NCBI RefSeq assembly: GCF_009557055.1
Contig: NZ_CP045649.1
Location: 3,447,501-3,511,500, forward strand
Length of the DNA: 64,000 bases
Direction: 5' to 3'
Origin: Nocardioides sp. dk884
Lineage (GTDB): Bacteria; Actinomycetota; Actinomycetes; Propionibacteriales; Nocardioidaceae
The notes below the pieces were generated by a model. That model ran no database searches. It was given only the letters and a program-made list of their open reading frames with translations, and had not been told where the DNA came from. The position numbers were made by a program, and so were the translations under genes. This document shows positions 52,801 to 60,047 of this stretch, in pieces (position 1 is the first letter of the stretch; each line of letters starts with the position of its first letter).

Positions 52801-53211
52801 ATGCCCGTCGTCGCACACCTGGTCCTCGGCAACCTCGCGTTCGAGGAGGACCCCGGCTTCGGCGACACGGTCCCCGCCGCGGTACCCGTGGGCTTCGGCA
52901 TCTTCTTCGTGCTGATCGTCCTCATCGGCATCGCCTCGACGGTGTGGCGGGTGTCCACCGCGCGCCGGATGGCGCGCGACGCCGGCCTCGACGAGCGCGA
53001 CGCGTCGAGGATGGCGCTGCTCAGCGACGAGGGCCTGAGCACGACGTACCTCGTCTCCAGCCTGCGCGCCCAGCAGCAGCCCTCCCCACAGCCACGTGCG
53101 GTGCGACCGGTCGCGGAGTGGCTGCGCGAGCTCACCGCGCTGCGCGACGACGGTCTGCTCACCGCGGAGGAGTACGCCGAGCGTCGGCGCGCGATCCTCG
53201 ACGAGGTCTGA
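52801..53211 (+). CDS. Small membrane protein with C-terminal SHOCT-like domain
   Basis: A 136-residue protein with one TM segment at about 26-46 (VGFGIFFVLIVLIGIASTVW), a basic/helical middle, and a C-terminal short segment typical of SHOCT domains (VAEWLRELTALRDDGLLTAE, EYAERRRAILDEV). SHOCT segments occur at the ends of many bacterial membrane proteins and may mediate oligomerisation. Convergent with the VOC gene (9-nt gap). Confidence 0.82.
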   Translation: MPVVAHLVLGNLAFEEDPGFGDTVPAAVPVGFGIFFVLIVLIGIASTVWRVSTARRMARDAGLDERDASRMALLSDEGLSTTYLVSSLRAQQQPSPQPRAVRPVAEWLRELTALRDDGLLTAEEYAERRRAILDEV

Positions 53212-53220
53212 GCCCGGTCC

Positions 53221-53619
53221 TCAGCGCTCCGCGAGGACGACCTCGACCTCGAAGCCCTCGGAGTTCGCGAGGTAGAGCGCGGTGTGCTGCTCCCCGCCCG
53301 CGTGCGGGAACCGGTCGGCGAACAGCTCGTGCCAGCCGTGGCCCGACGACTCGGCACGGAGCCGGTCGAGCGCGGCGCGGTCGGCGTCCTCGGGCATCAG
53401 CAGCGCGAGGTGGTTGAGCCCCGGGCGCATGCGGTCGTGCGGCACGTCGAGCTGGTCCGGCGAGCGCTCCAGGAACAGGTAGGTCCCGTCCGGGTGCACC
53501 CACGAGGAGCCCTCGATGTCGATCTCCCAGCCCAGCTCGCCGAGCAGCCAACCCCACTCGTCGGCCGCCAGGTCAGGATCTGACACCCACAGGTCGAGGT
53601 GGTGCACCGCGCGCTCCAT
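53221..53619 (-). CDS. VOC/glyoxalase-like protein
   Basis: A 132-residue protein of the vicinal oxygen chelate fold with two beta-alpha-beta repeats: VHHLDLWVSDPDLAADEWGW, GLNHLALLMPEDADRAALDR and a C-terminal GFEVEVVLAE. Possible metal ligands are H7, H70 and E127. Activity is not predictable; lyase, dioxygenase or resistance roles exist in the family. A TAGGAT box sits 6 nt before the ATG. Confidence 0.85.
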   Translation of the reverse strand: MERAVHHLDLWVSDPDLAADEWGWLLGELGWEIDIEGSSWVHPDGTYLFLERSPDQLDVPHDRMRPGLNHLALLMPEDADRAALDRLRAESSGHGWHELFADRFPHAGGEQHTALYLANSEGFEVEVVLAER

Positions 53620-53625
53620 CCCCGC

Positions 53626-53631
53626 ATCCTA
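53626..53631 (-). promoter_or_regulatory. Probable leaderless -10 of the VOC gene
   Basis: TAGGAT on the minus strand ends 6 nt before ATG 53619, in the same arrangement as at purN and guaA. Confidence 0.5.
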
Positions 53632-53654
53632 GGGCCGGAACGCCGTCGGCCGAC

Positions 53655-53668
53655 GAGAACGCGTTCTA
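53655..53668. promoter_or_regulatory. KstR-like operator before the second LLM gene
   Basis: GAGAACGCGTTCTA matches TNNAACNNGTTNNA (the KstR steroid-regulon motif) except for the first base, and its core AGAACGCGTTCT is a perfect 12-bp palindrome. It overlaps the start of a TAGGGT -10 (53667-53672), which ends 6 nt before ATG 53679. A TetR-family repressor bound here would block the promoter. Confidence 0.5.
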
Positions 53669-53672
53669 GGGT
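53667..53672 (+). promoter_or_regulatory. Probable leaderless -10 of the second LLM gene
   Basis: TAGGGT, 6 nt before ATG 53679, partly covered by the KstR-like palindrome. Confidence 0.5.
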
Positions 53673-53678
53673 GCGGCC

Positions 53679-54545
53679 ATGCGCTTCTCGATCAACACCG
53701 CCTTCCTGCCCACCGAGCAGCTCGTCGAGATCGCCCGGGCCGCCGACCAGCTGGGCTACCACGGCATCGCAGTGCCCGAGCACGTCGTCGACCTCGAGAC
53801 GCTGCGCACGCCGTACCCCTACACACCCGACGGGCAGCGGCGCTGGAGCCTGGACGCGCCGTGGCCGGACCCGTGGGTGCTCATCGGGGCGCTCGCCGCG
53901 GTGACCACCCGGCTCCGGTTCGTCACCACCGTCTACGTGCCCGCGCTGCGCCACCCGCTCACGGTCGCCAAGGCCGTCGGCACTGCTGCCGTGCTCTCCG
54001 GCAACCGGGTGGCGCTGGGTGTCGGGATCGGCTGGTGCGAGGAGGAGTTCGAGCTGCTCGACCAGGACTTCCGCACCCGCGGTCGCCGTACCGACGAGGC
54101 GCTGGCGCTGTGCCGCGCGATGTGGACGCCGGGGATGAAGTCCTTCGAGGGCGAGTTCCACTCGGTGCCGCCGCTGGCGATGGAGCCGACCCCCACCGAG
54201 CAGCCCGCGATCTACGTCGGCGGTCTCTCCGAGCTCGCGTTCCGCCGCGCCGCGCGCCACGACGGCTGGGTCGGCGACATGTACCGCACCGACGCGGCGA
54301 TCGGGCACGCCGCCCGGCTCGCCGAGGTGCGCCGCGAGCAGGGCCGCACCGGCGACTTCGAGGTGCTCGTCGCGCTGACCGACGCCTACCTGCCCGAGCA
54401 CTTCCGCCGCGCCGACGAGGGCGGCATCACCGAGTGCATGACCATGCCGTGGGCCTACTACCACGGCATGGACGCCACGCTCGGGCAGAAGATCGAGAGC
54501 ATGGAGCGCTTCGCCGCCGACGTCCTCACGCCGCTGGCCGCCTGA
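53679..54545 (+). CDS. LLM-class F420-dependent oxidoreductase
   Basis: A 288-residue luciferase-like protein: MRFSINTAFLPTEQLVEIAR, GYHGIAVPEHVVDLETLRTP, YVPALRHPLTVAKAVGTAAV, VALGVGIGWCEEEFELLDQD and PAIYVGGLSELAFRRAARHD. These match F420-dependent enzymes of actinobacteria such as those in steroid and lipid regulons. The substrate is unknown. It is distinct from the LLM protein at 30.2 kb (different length and N-terminus). The KstR-like palindrome overlapping its promoter suggests steroid-linked control (inference). Confidence 0.9.
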   Translation: MRFSINTAFLPTEQLVEIARAADQLGYHGIAVPEHVVDLETLRTPYPYTPDGQRRWSLDAPWPDPWVLIGALAAVTTRLRFVTTVYVPALRHPLTVAKAVGTAAVLSGNRVALGVGIGWCEEEFELLDQDFRTRGRRTDEALALCRAMWTPGMKSFEGEFHSVPPLAMEPTPTEQPAIYVGGLSELAFRRAARHDGWVGDMYRTDAAIGHAARLAEVRREQGRTGDFEVLVALTDAYLPEHFRRADEGGITECMTMPWAYYHGMDATLGQKIESMERFAADVLTPLAA

Positions 54546-54614
54546 GGCCGCCTGAGGCGCCGTCCGCGGCTGCGGAAGTACTAGTGGAAGTGGGCGATCA
54601 CACCCGAGCTGCAC

Positions 54615-54735
54615 TCACTCCCACTCTCCCCTTAACGAGTGGGAGCTGAGTTCCGCTCGTTCCTCGCTGCGGTCACTCCCACTCTCCCCTTAACGAGTGG
54701 GAGCTGACCTTCGCTCGTTCCTCGCTGCGGTCACT
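54615..54735. repeat. 58-bp tandem repeat with hairpins at the guaA 3' end
   Basis: Units start at 54615 and 54673, and a third, truncated one at 54731 is the end of guaA itself (TCACTCCCACTCG is the reverse complement of its last codons). The two outer units contain CTCCCACTC-(10 nt)-GAGTGGGAG hairpins (54618-54645 and 54676-54703) and a shared GCTCGTTCCTCGCTGCGG tail; they differ at about three positions. The hairpins probably terminate guaA transcripts. Confidence 0.9.
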
Positions 54736-56305
54736 CCCACTCGATCGTCCCCGGGGGCTTCGACGTGATGTCGATCGTCACCCGGTTGATCTCCGCGACC
54801 TCGTTGGTGATCCGGGTCGAGATGCGCTCCATGACCTCATAGGGCAGACGCGCCCAGTCAGCGGTCATCGCGTCCTCGGAGGTGACCGGGCGCAGCACGA
54901 CCGGGTGGCCGTAGGTGCGGCCGTCGCCCTGGACGCCGACCGAGCGGACGTCGGCGAGCAGCACGACCGGCATCTGCCAGATCTCGCGGTCGAGACCGGA
55001 GCGGGTCAGCTCCTCGCGGGCGATCAGGTCCGCCTGGCGCAGGATGTCGAGGCGCTCGCGGGTGACCTCGCCGATGATCCGGATGCCGAGGCCCGGGCCC
55101 GGGAACGGCTGGCGCCACACCATGGTGTCGGGCAGGCCGAGCTGCTCGCCGACCGCGCGCACCTCGTCCTTGAACAGCGTGCGCAGCGGCTCGATGAGCT
55201 CGAAGTCGAGGTCGTCGGGCAGGCCGCCGACGTTGTGGTGGGACTTGATGTTGGAGGCGCCGGCGCCGCCGCCGGACTCGACCACGTCGGGGTAGAGCGT
55301 GCCCTGCACGAGGTAGCCGGTGCCGTGGGCATCGCCGAACACGCGCACCTGGGCGGCCTCGAAGGTGCGGATGAACTCGCGACCGATGATCTTGCGCTTG
55401 GTCTCGGGGTCGGTGACCCCGGCCAGGGCGTCGAGGAAGCGGTCCTCGGCGTCGACCACGTCGAGGGAGTCGAAGACCTCCTCGAAGTCCCGCTTGACCT
55501 GCGCGGTCTCACCGGCGCGCATCATGCCGTGGTCGACGTAGACGCACGTGAGGCGGTCGCCGATGGCGCGCTGCACGATCGCCGCGGCCACGGCGGAGTC
55601 GACGCCGCCGGACAGCGCGCAGATCGCGCGGCCCTCGCCGACCTGCTCGCGGATCAGCTCGACCTGCTCCTCGACGATGTTGACCATCGTCCAGGTCTGG
55701 CGGCAGCCCGCGATGTCGTGCAGGAAGTGCTCGAGGATCTCCTGGCCGTGCTCGGAGTGCAGCACCTCGGGGTGCCACTGCACGCCGGCGAAGCCACGGT
55801 CCACGTTCTCGAACGCCGCGACCGGGGTGTCCGCGGTCGAGGCCAGCACGGTGAAGCCCTCCGGGGCCTGCGCCACCGAGTCGCCGTGCGACATCCACAC
55901 GTTGTGCTCGACCGGTACGCCGGCGAGCAGGGTGCCCGGCTCGGCGATCTTCACCGGGGTGCGGCCGTACTCGCGTGCACCGGTGTGGGCGACCTCGCCG
56001 CCGAGGCCCTGGGCCATCAGCTGGAAGCCGTAGCACATGCCGAAGACCGGGGTGCCGGCCTCGAACAGGCTCTGGTCGATCCCGGGGGCGCCGTCGGCGT
56101 ACACGCTCGAGGGGCCGCCGGACAGGATGATCGCCTTCGGCTTGCGCGCGAGCATCTCCGCCACCGGCACGGTGTGCGGGACGATCTCGGAGTAGACCCG
56201 CGCCTCGCGCACGCGGCGCGCGATCAGCTGGGCGTACTGCGCGCCGAAGTCGACGACCAGGACGAGGTCATGGTCAGGCGTCGCCGCCGAAGAAGTCGCA
56301 GGCAT
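54731..56305 (-). CDS. guaA: GMP synthase (glutamine-hydrolysing)
   Basis: Converts XMP to GMP with glutamine and ATP. It has 524 residues. The class I amidotransferase domain carries C91 in VFGMCYGFQ and H178/E180 in QWHPEV. The ATP pyrophosphatase domain has the P-loop LSGGVDSAV, and the C-terminal dimerisation domain ends [12 protein letters not shown] 56305 lies 6 nt after a TAGGAT box, so the mRNA is probably leaderless. Monocistronic: terminators lie on both sides, and the downstream side carries a 58-bp tandem repeat that includes copies of its own 3' end. Confidence 0.98.
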   Translation of the reverse strand: MPATSSAATPDHDLVLVVDFGAQYAQLIARRVREARVYSEIVPHTVPVAEMLARKPKAIILSGGPSSVYADGAPGIDQSLFEAGTPVFGMCYGFQLMAQGLGGEVAHTGAREYGRTPVKIAEPGTLLAGVPVEHNVWMSHGDSVAQAPEGFTVLASTADTPVAAFENVDRGFAGVQWHPEVLHSEHGQEILEHFLHDIAGCRQTWTMVNIVEEQVELIREQVGEGRAICALSGGVDSAVAAAIVQRAIGDRLTCVYVDHGMMRAGETAQVKRDFEEVFDSLDVVDAEDRFLDALAGVTDPETKRKIIGREFIRTFEAAQVRVFGDAHGTGYLVQGTLYPDVVESGGGAGASNIKSHHNVGGLPDDLDFELIEPLRTLFKDEVRAVGEQLGLPDTMVWRQPFPGPGLGIRIIGEVTRERLDILRQADLIAREELTRSGLDREIWQMPVVLLADVRSVGVQGDGRTYGHPVVLRPVTSEDAMTADWARLPYEVMERISTRITNEVAEINRVTIDITSKPPGTIEWE

Positions 56306-56311
56306 GGCCGG

Positions 56312-56317
56312 ATCCTA
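56312..56317 (-). promoter_or_regulatory. Probable leaderless -10 of guaA
   Basis: TAGGAT on the minus strand, 6 nt before the ATG. Confidence 0.55.
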
Positions 56318-56341
56318 CCGGCGCAGGGGCCCCTGAAATGC

Positions 56342-56380
56342 ATCAGGGCCCGGCCGGGAGGGAGGTGGCCGGGCCCTGAT
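56342..56380 (-). terminator. Strong hairpin upstream of guaA
   Basis: A perfect 14-bp stem (ATCAGGGCCCGGCC and its complement) around an 11-nt loop. Because both flanking genes run leftward, it probably stops read-through from choD into guaA. Confidence 0.7.
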
Positions 56381-56507
56381 CGTCCCCGCCCTGCGCACAG
56401 CGCTTGGGACACATCGACCCGGCCGGAGTGGAGGGAGCCGTGGAGCATCACCGGGTCTTGTCGGGAGCAACGAGCCGGTCCGGCCCCGGTTACGCCGAGG
56501 ATGAGGA

Positions 56508-56536
56508 AGGCCTCCGAAGCCCGGCTCCGGAGGCCT
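56508..56536 (-). terminator. Hairpin after choD
   Basis: A perfect 9-bp stem (AGGCCTCCG / CGGAGGCCT) with an 11-nt loop, 17 nt past the choD stop. With the hairpin at 56342-56380 it makes a double terminator. The rest of the 247-nt gap shows no gene. Confidence 0.65.
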
Positions 56537-56552
56537 CCGGTCCAGACCGACC

Positions 56553-58343
56553 TCAGCTGACGCCCACCACCGGCAGCCGCAGCGCCGCCGGCGCCGTCGG
56601 CGGCACCGCCGGGTCGTGCGGCGCGACCGGGTCGAGGCGGACGTACTCCGCCCCGAGCTCCGGACGCGGGTCCGCCTCGCCCTTGTTGGGCCACAGCGAC
56701 ATCGCCCGCTCGGCCTGGGCGGTGATCGTCAGCGACGGGTTCACCCCGAGGTTGGCGGTCACCGCGGACCCGTCGGCGACGTGCAGGCCCGGGTGACCGT
56801 AGACGCGCTGGTAGGGGTCGATGACGCCGGTCTCGGGCGACTCCCCGATCGCGCAGCCACCGATGAAGTGCGCGGTCAGCGGGCGGTTGAACTGCTCGCC
56901 GATGTTGCCGCCGGGGGTGCCGTTGATGATGCGCGCCATCGCCTTGACAGCGGTGTTCGCCGCGGGGATCCAGGTGGGGTTCGGGACGCCGTGACCCTGT
57001 CGGGAGGTGAGGTAGCGCTTCCGGGTCCCGGGGATGCGCTTGGTGTAGGTGGTGATCGAGTTGTCCAGGCTCTGCATGACCAGCGCGATCACGGTGCGCT
57101 CCGACCAGTGCCGCAGGTCGTAGAGGTCGCGCACGTGGCGCCGTTGCTTCCAGGTCTCGCGCAGCCAGGTGCGCCACCGCGGTGCCGGGCCGTCGCCCTC
57201 GGTGAGCACGGTCTGCAGCAGCGACATGAAGTTGCTGCCCTTGCCGTAGCGCACCGGCTCGATGTGGGTGTCGGCGTCGGGGTGGAAGCTGGAGGTGATC
57301 GCGATGCCCTGGCTGTAGTCGACCTTGGTGTCCGGCGCGATCGCGCCCAGGATCGACTCGGAGTTGGTGCGCGAGAGGTAGCCGAGCCGCTCGGAGATCT
57401 GCGGCAGGTGCCCCTCGTCGCGCATCCGGTGCAGCAGCCGCTGGGTGCCGAGCGCCGAGGCGGCGAGCACCACCTGCTGCGCGGTGAGCACCCGGCGCGC
57501 CGAGCGCCGCCCGGTCTTGGCCTTGGTGAAGCGCACGTGCACGTCGTAGCCGCCGCCGGCCCGCGGCGCGAGCCGGGTGACGGTGGTCAGCGGCAGCACC
57601 TTCACCCCGCGCTGCTCGGCGAGGTAGAGGTAGTTCTTGACCAGCGTGTTCTTGGCGTTGTGCGGGCAGCCGGTCATGCAGCCGCCGCAGCCGATGCAGG
57701 TCTTGCGGTCCGGCCCGACGCCGCCGAAGTACGGGTCCGCCACCACGTCGCCCGGCTGCGTGCCCGGGCCGCCGAAGAAGACGCCCACCGGAGCCGGCGT
57801 GAAGGTGTCGGCCACGCCCATCTCGGTCGCGACCTTCTCCATGACCTCGTCGGCCGGGGTGCGCAACGGGTTCTGCACCACGCCGAGCATCCGCTTCGCC
57901 TGGTCGTAGTACGGCGCCAGCTCGGACTGCCAGTCGGTGATGTGGCTCCACTGCGGGTCGTTGAAGAACGCCGGGAGCGGTTCGTACAGCGTGTTGGCGT
58001 AGACCAGCGAGCCGCCGCCCACGCCGGCGCCCGAGACGATCATGCAGTCGCGGATCGCGTCGATCCGCTGGATGCCGTAGCAGCCGACCTCGGGGCGGAA
58101 GAGGTACTTCTCGACCTCGAAGGAGTGCTTGGGCAGGTCCTCGTCGCGGAACCGGGCGCCCGCCTCCAGGACGCCGACCCGGTAGCCCTTCTCGCTCAGC
58201 CGCAGCGCGGTGACGGAGCCGCCGAAGCCGGACCCCACCACCAGCACGTCGAAGTCGAGCTCCGCTCCCCCGTCGTCGGCACCGCCGGCACTCCCGCTGC
58301 TGCTCACGTCGTTGTCCCCCCGTTCGTACGCCGACCCGCTCAC
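56553..58343 (-). CDS. choD: GMC oxidoreductase, ChoD-type (putative cholesterol oxidase)
   Basis: An FAD enzyme of 596 residues closely resembling mycobacterial ChoD. The Rossmann motif is DVLVVGSGFGGSVTALRLSE (near residue 32), followed by VSGAGVGGGSLVYANTLY and the C-terminal GMC blocks GCAIGESPETGVIDP and GLHVADGSAVTANLGVNPSL. Residues 216-227 form CIGCGGCMTGCP, a ferredoxin-like C-x2-C-x2-C-x3-CP pattern also present in mycobacterial ChoD. Whether the true substrate is a sterol is unproven for this subfamily. GTG 58343 overlaps the upstream dehydrogenase stop by 4 nt, giving a coupled pair. Ends in two hairpins before guaA. Confidence 0.88.
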   Translation of the reverse strand: MSGSAYERGDNDVSSSGSAGGADDGGAELDFDVLVVGSGFGGSVTALRLSEKGYRVGVLEAGARFRDEDLPKHSFEVEKYLFRPEVGCYGIQRIDAIRDCMIVSGAGVGGGSLVYANTLYEPLPAFFNDPQWSHITDWQSELAPYYDQAKRMLGVVQNPLRTPADEVMEKVATEMGVADTFTPAPVGVFFGGPGTQPGDVVADPYFGGVGPDRKTCIGCGGCMTGCPHNAKNTLVKNYLYLAEQRGVKVLPLTTVTRLAPRAGGGYDVHVRFTKAKTGRRSARRVLTAQQVVLAASALGTQRLLHRMRDEGHLPQISERLGYLSRTNSESILGAIAPDTKVDYSQGIAITSSFHPDADTHIEPVRYGKGSNFMSLLQTVLTEGDGPAPRWRTWLRETWKQRRHVRDLYDLRHWSERTVIALVMQSLDNSITTYTKRIPGTRKRYLTSRQGHGVPNPTWIPAANTAVKAMARIINGTPGGNIGEQFNRPLTAHFIGGCAIGESPETGVIDPYQRVYGHPGLHVADGSAVTANLGVNPSLTITAQAERAMSLWPNKGEADPRPELGAEYVRLDPVAPHDPAVPPTAPAALRLPVVGVS

Positions 58344-59959
58344 GGGCGGCCCAGCTTCTTCAGCAGACGCAGGTTGGCCGTCATCACCTTGCCGTAGGTG
58401 CGGTCCGACATCCCCAGCATCGGGGCGATCCGGATCAGCCGCTGGGTGGCCACCGACTGCGGCTCGGTGTAGCGCAGGATGCCCTCGGCGCCCTGGCGCC
58501 GGCCCATCCCCGACTGCCGCATGCCGCCCATCGGGCTGTCGAGGCTGGCGAAGACCGCACCGAAGGCCTCGTTGACGTTGACGGTGCCGCAGCGGATCTG
58601 GGCGGCGACCGCGCGACCGCGGGAGCCGTCGCGGGTGAAGACCGAGCCGTTGAGGCCGTACTCCCCGTCGTTCGCCCGCGCGATCGCGTCGGCCTCGTCG
58701 TGGAAGCGGTAGATCGAGACGACCGGGCCGAAGGTCTCCTGGCCGAAGCAGGTCATGTCGGGGGTGACGTGCTCGAGGATCGTCGGCTCGAAGAAGTACG
58801 GGCCGAGATCGGGTCGCGCCTTCCCGCCGGCGAGCACCCGGGCGCCCTTGGCCACCGCGTCCTCGACGTGGGCGGTGACGGTGTCGAGCTGGGCCTGGCT
58901 GATCAGCGGGCCCATGTCGTTGCCCCACTCCAGGGTCGCGCCGAGGGTCATCGCCTGGGTGCGGGCCACGAACCGCTCCACGAAGCGGTCGTAGACCTGG
59001 TCGGCCACGAAGATCCGCTCGGTGGAGACGCACAGCTGACCGGAGTTGGAGAACGACGCGCGCACCGCGCCCTCCGCGGCGCGCTCGACGTCGGCGTCGC
59101 GCAGGACCAGCAGCGGGTTCTTGCCGCCGAGCTCCAGGGAGCAGCCGATCAGGCGGTCCGCGCAGCCGCGGGCCACGACGCGGCCGGTGGCGGTGGAGCC
59201 GGTGAAGCACAGGTAGTCGGCGTGCTCAATGACCGCGGTGCCGATCTCCACCCCGGGGCCGGCCACGACCTGCCACAGGCCGGCGGGGAACCCGGCCTCC
59301 TCGAGCAGCTGGGCACCGAGCGCCGCGGAGAGCATCGTCTGGGCATCGGGCTTGATCACCACCGCGTTGCCCGCGGCCAGCGCCGGCAGGCCGTCGCACA
59401 GCGCCATCGTGAACGGGTAGTTCCACGGCGAGATGATGCCGACGACGCCCTTGGGGACCCGGTTGACCTCGACCCGGGTCAGGCCCGGGATCACGCCGAG
59501 CTTGCGCTGGGTGCCGAGGTGCTCGGCGGCGGTGCGGCCGTAGTAGCGCGCGGTCAGCGCGATGTGGAGCGGCTCGTCGAAGGCGTGCTTGCGAGCCTTG
59601 CCCGACTCCCACACGATCAGGTCCACGATCTCGTCCTGGCGATCCAGCACCAGGTCGTGCAGGCGCAGCAGCGCGGCGGCGCGCTCGGCGACCGGCACCC
59701 GGGCCCAGGACTCCTGCGCCCGACGGGCGCGCGCGAAGGCCTCGGTCACGTCGGTGGTGCTCGACTGCGGCACGTGCGCCAGCGGCGCACCGTTGAGCGG
59801 GGAACGCACCTCGTGCGTACGCCCGGAGGTGGCCGCGATCCGGCGAGTCAGCGCGCTGACGTAGGCGGGCTCGAGGGCGTACGCCGCGGTCGGGTCGTGC
59901 TCCGGGTCATGGGGCCCCTCGACGAGGGGACCGCCGGGCGTGGGGTTCGAAGCGCTCAT
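58340..59959 (-). CDS. Aldehyde dehydrogenase, succinate-semialdehyde type (GabD2-like)
   Basis: An NAD(P)-dependent dehydrogenase of 539 residues. It has the cofactor block GIISPWNYPFTMALCDGLPA, the general-base Glu in CSLELGGKNPLL, and the nucleophilic Cys in FSNSGQLCVSTERIF. The extended C-terminus (LIRIAPMLGMSDRTYGKVMT) is seen in actinobacterial GabD2-like enzymes, which oxidise succinic semialdehyde; a broader aldehyde range is possible. A long inverted repeat lies directly before the ATG. It is translationally coupled to choD downstream, so an aldehyde from the oxidase pathway is a plausible substrate (inference). Confidence 0.92.
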   Translation of the reverse strand: MSASNPTPGGPLVEGPHDPEHDPTAAYALEPAYVSALTRRIAATSGRTHEVRSPLNGAPLAHVPQSSTTDVTEAFARARRAQESWARVPVAERAAALLRLHDLVLDRQDEIVDLIVWESGKARKHAFDEPLHIALTARYYGRTAAEHLGTQRKLGVIPGLTRVEVNRVPKGVVGIISPWNYPFTMALCDGLPALAAGNAVVIKPDAQTMLSAALGAQLLEEAGFPAGLWQVVAGPGVEIGTAVIEHADYLCFTGSTATGRVVARGCADRLIGCSLELGGKNPLLVLRDADVERAAEGAVRASFSNSGQLCVSTERIFVADQVYDRFVERFVARTQAMTLGATLEWGNDMGPLISQAQLDTVTAHVEDAVAKGARVLAGGKARPDLGPYFFEPTILEHVTPDMTCFGQETFGPVVSIYRFHDEADAIARANDGEYGLNGSVFTRDGSRGRAVAAQIRCGTVNVNEAFGAVFASLDSPMGGMRQSGMGRRQGAEGILRYTEPQSVATQRLIRIAPMLGMSDRTYGKVMTANLRLLKKLGRP

Positions 59960-59960
59960 G

Positions 59961-60004
59961 TACCGAGAGTATGTGACCGCGGTCTCCGAAACTACCTCTC
60001 GGTA
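59961..60004. promoter_or_regulatory. Inverted repeat before the GabD2-like gene
   Basis: TACCGAGAG (59961-59969) and its reverse complement CTCTCGGTA (59996-60004), 26 bp apart and ending 1 bp before the ATG. Each half lies in a semi-palindromic TACCGAGAG(G)TA, typical of TetR half-sites. Confidence 0.45.
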
Positions 60005-60016
60005 GGGATCGTCCCA

Positions 60017-60043
60017 TTTGACAGGGCGGGCGGTCGTGTCAAA
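60017..60043. promoter_or_regulatory. TTTGACA-N13-TGTCAAA dyad
   Basis: A 7-bp perfect inverted repeat with a 13-bp GC-rich centre, in the 88-nt gap between the two aldehyde dehydrogenase genes. It could be an operator; on the minus strand, TTTGACA reads as a -35 (TTGACA) for the GabD2-like gene. Confidence 0.4.
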
Positions 60044-60047
60044 CCCC

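Noticed and set aside
56404..56796. A 130-residue open frame between guaA and choD
   Set aside because: Most of it overlaps choD antisense, it contains a terminator hairpin and has no ribosome site.
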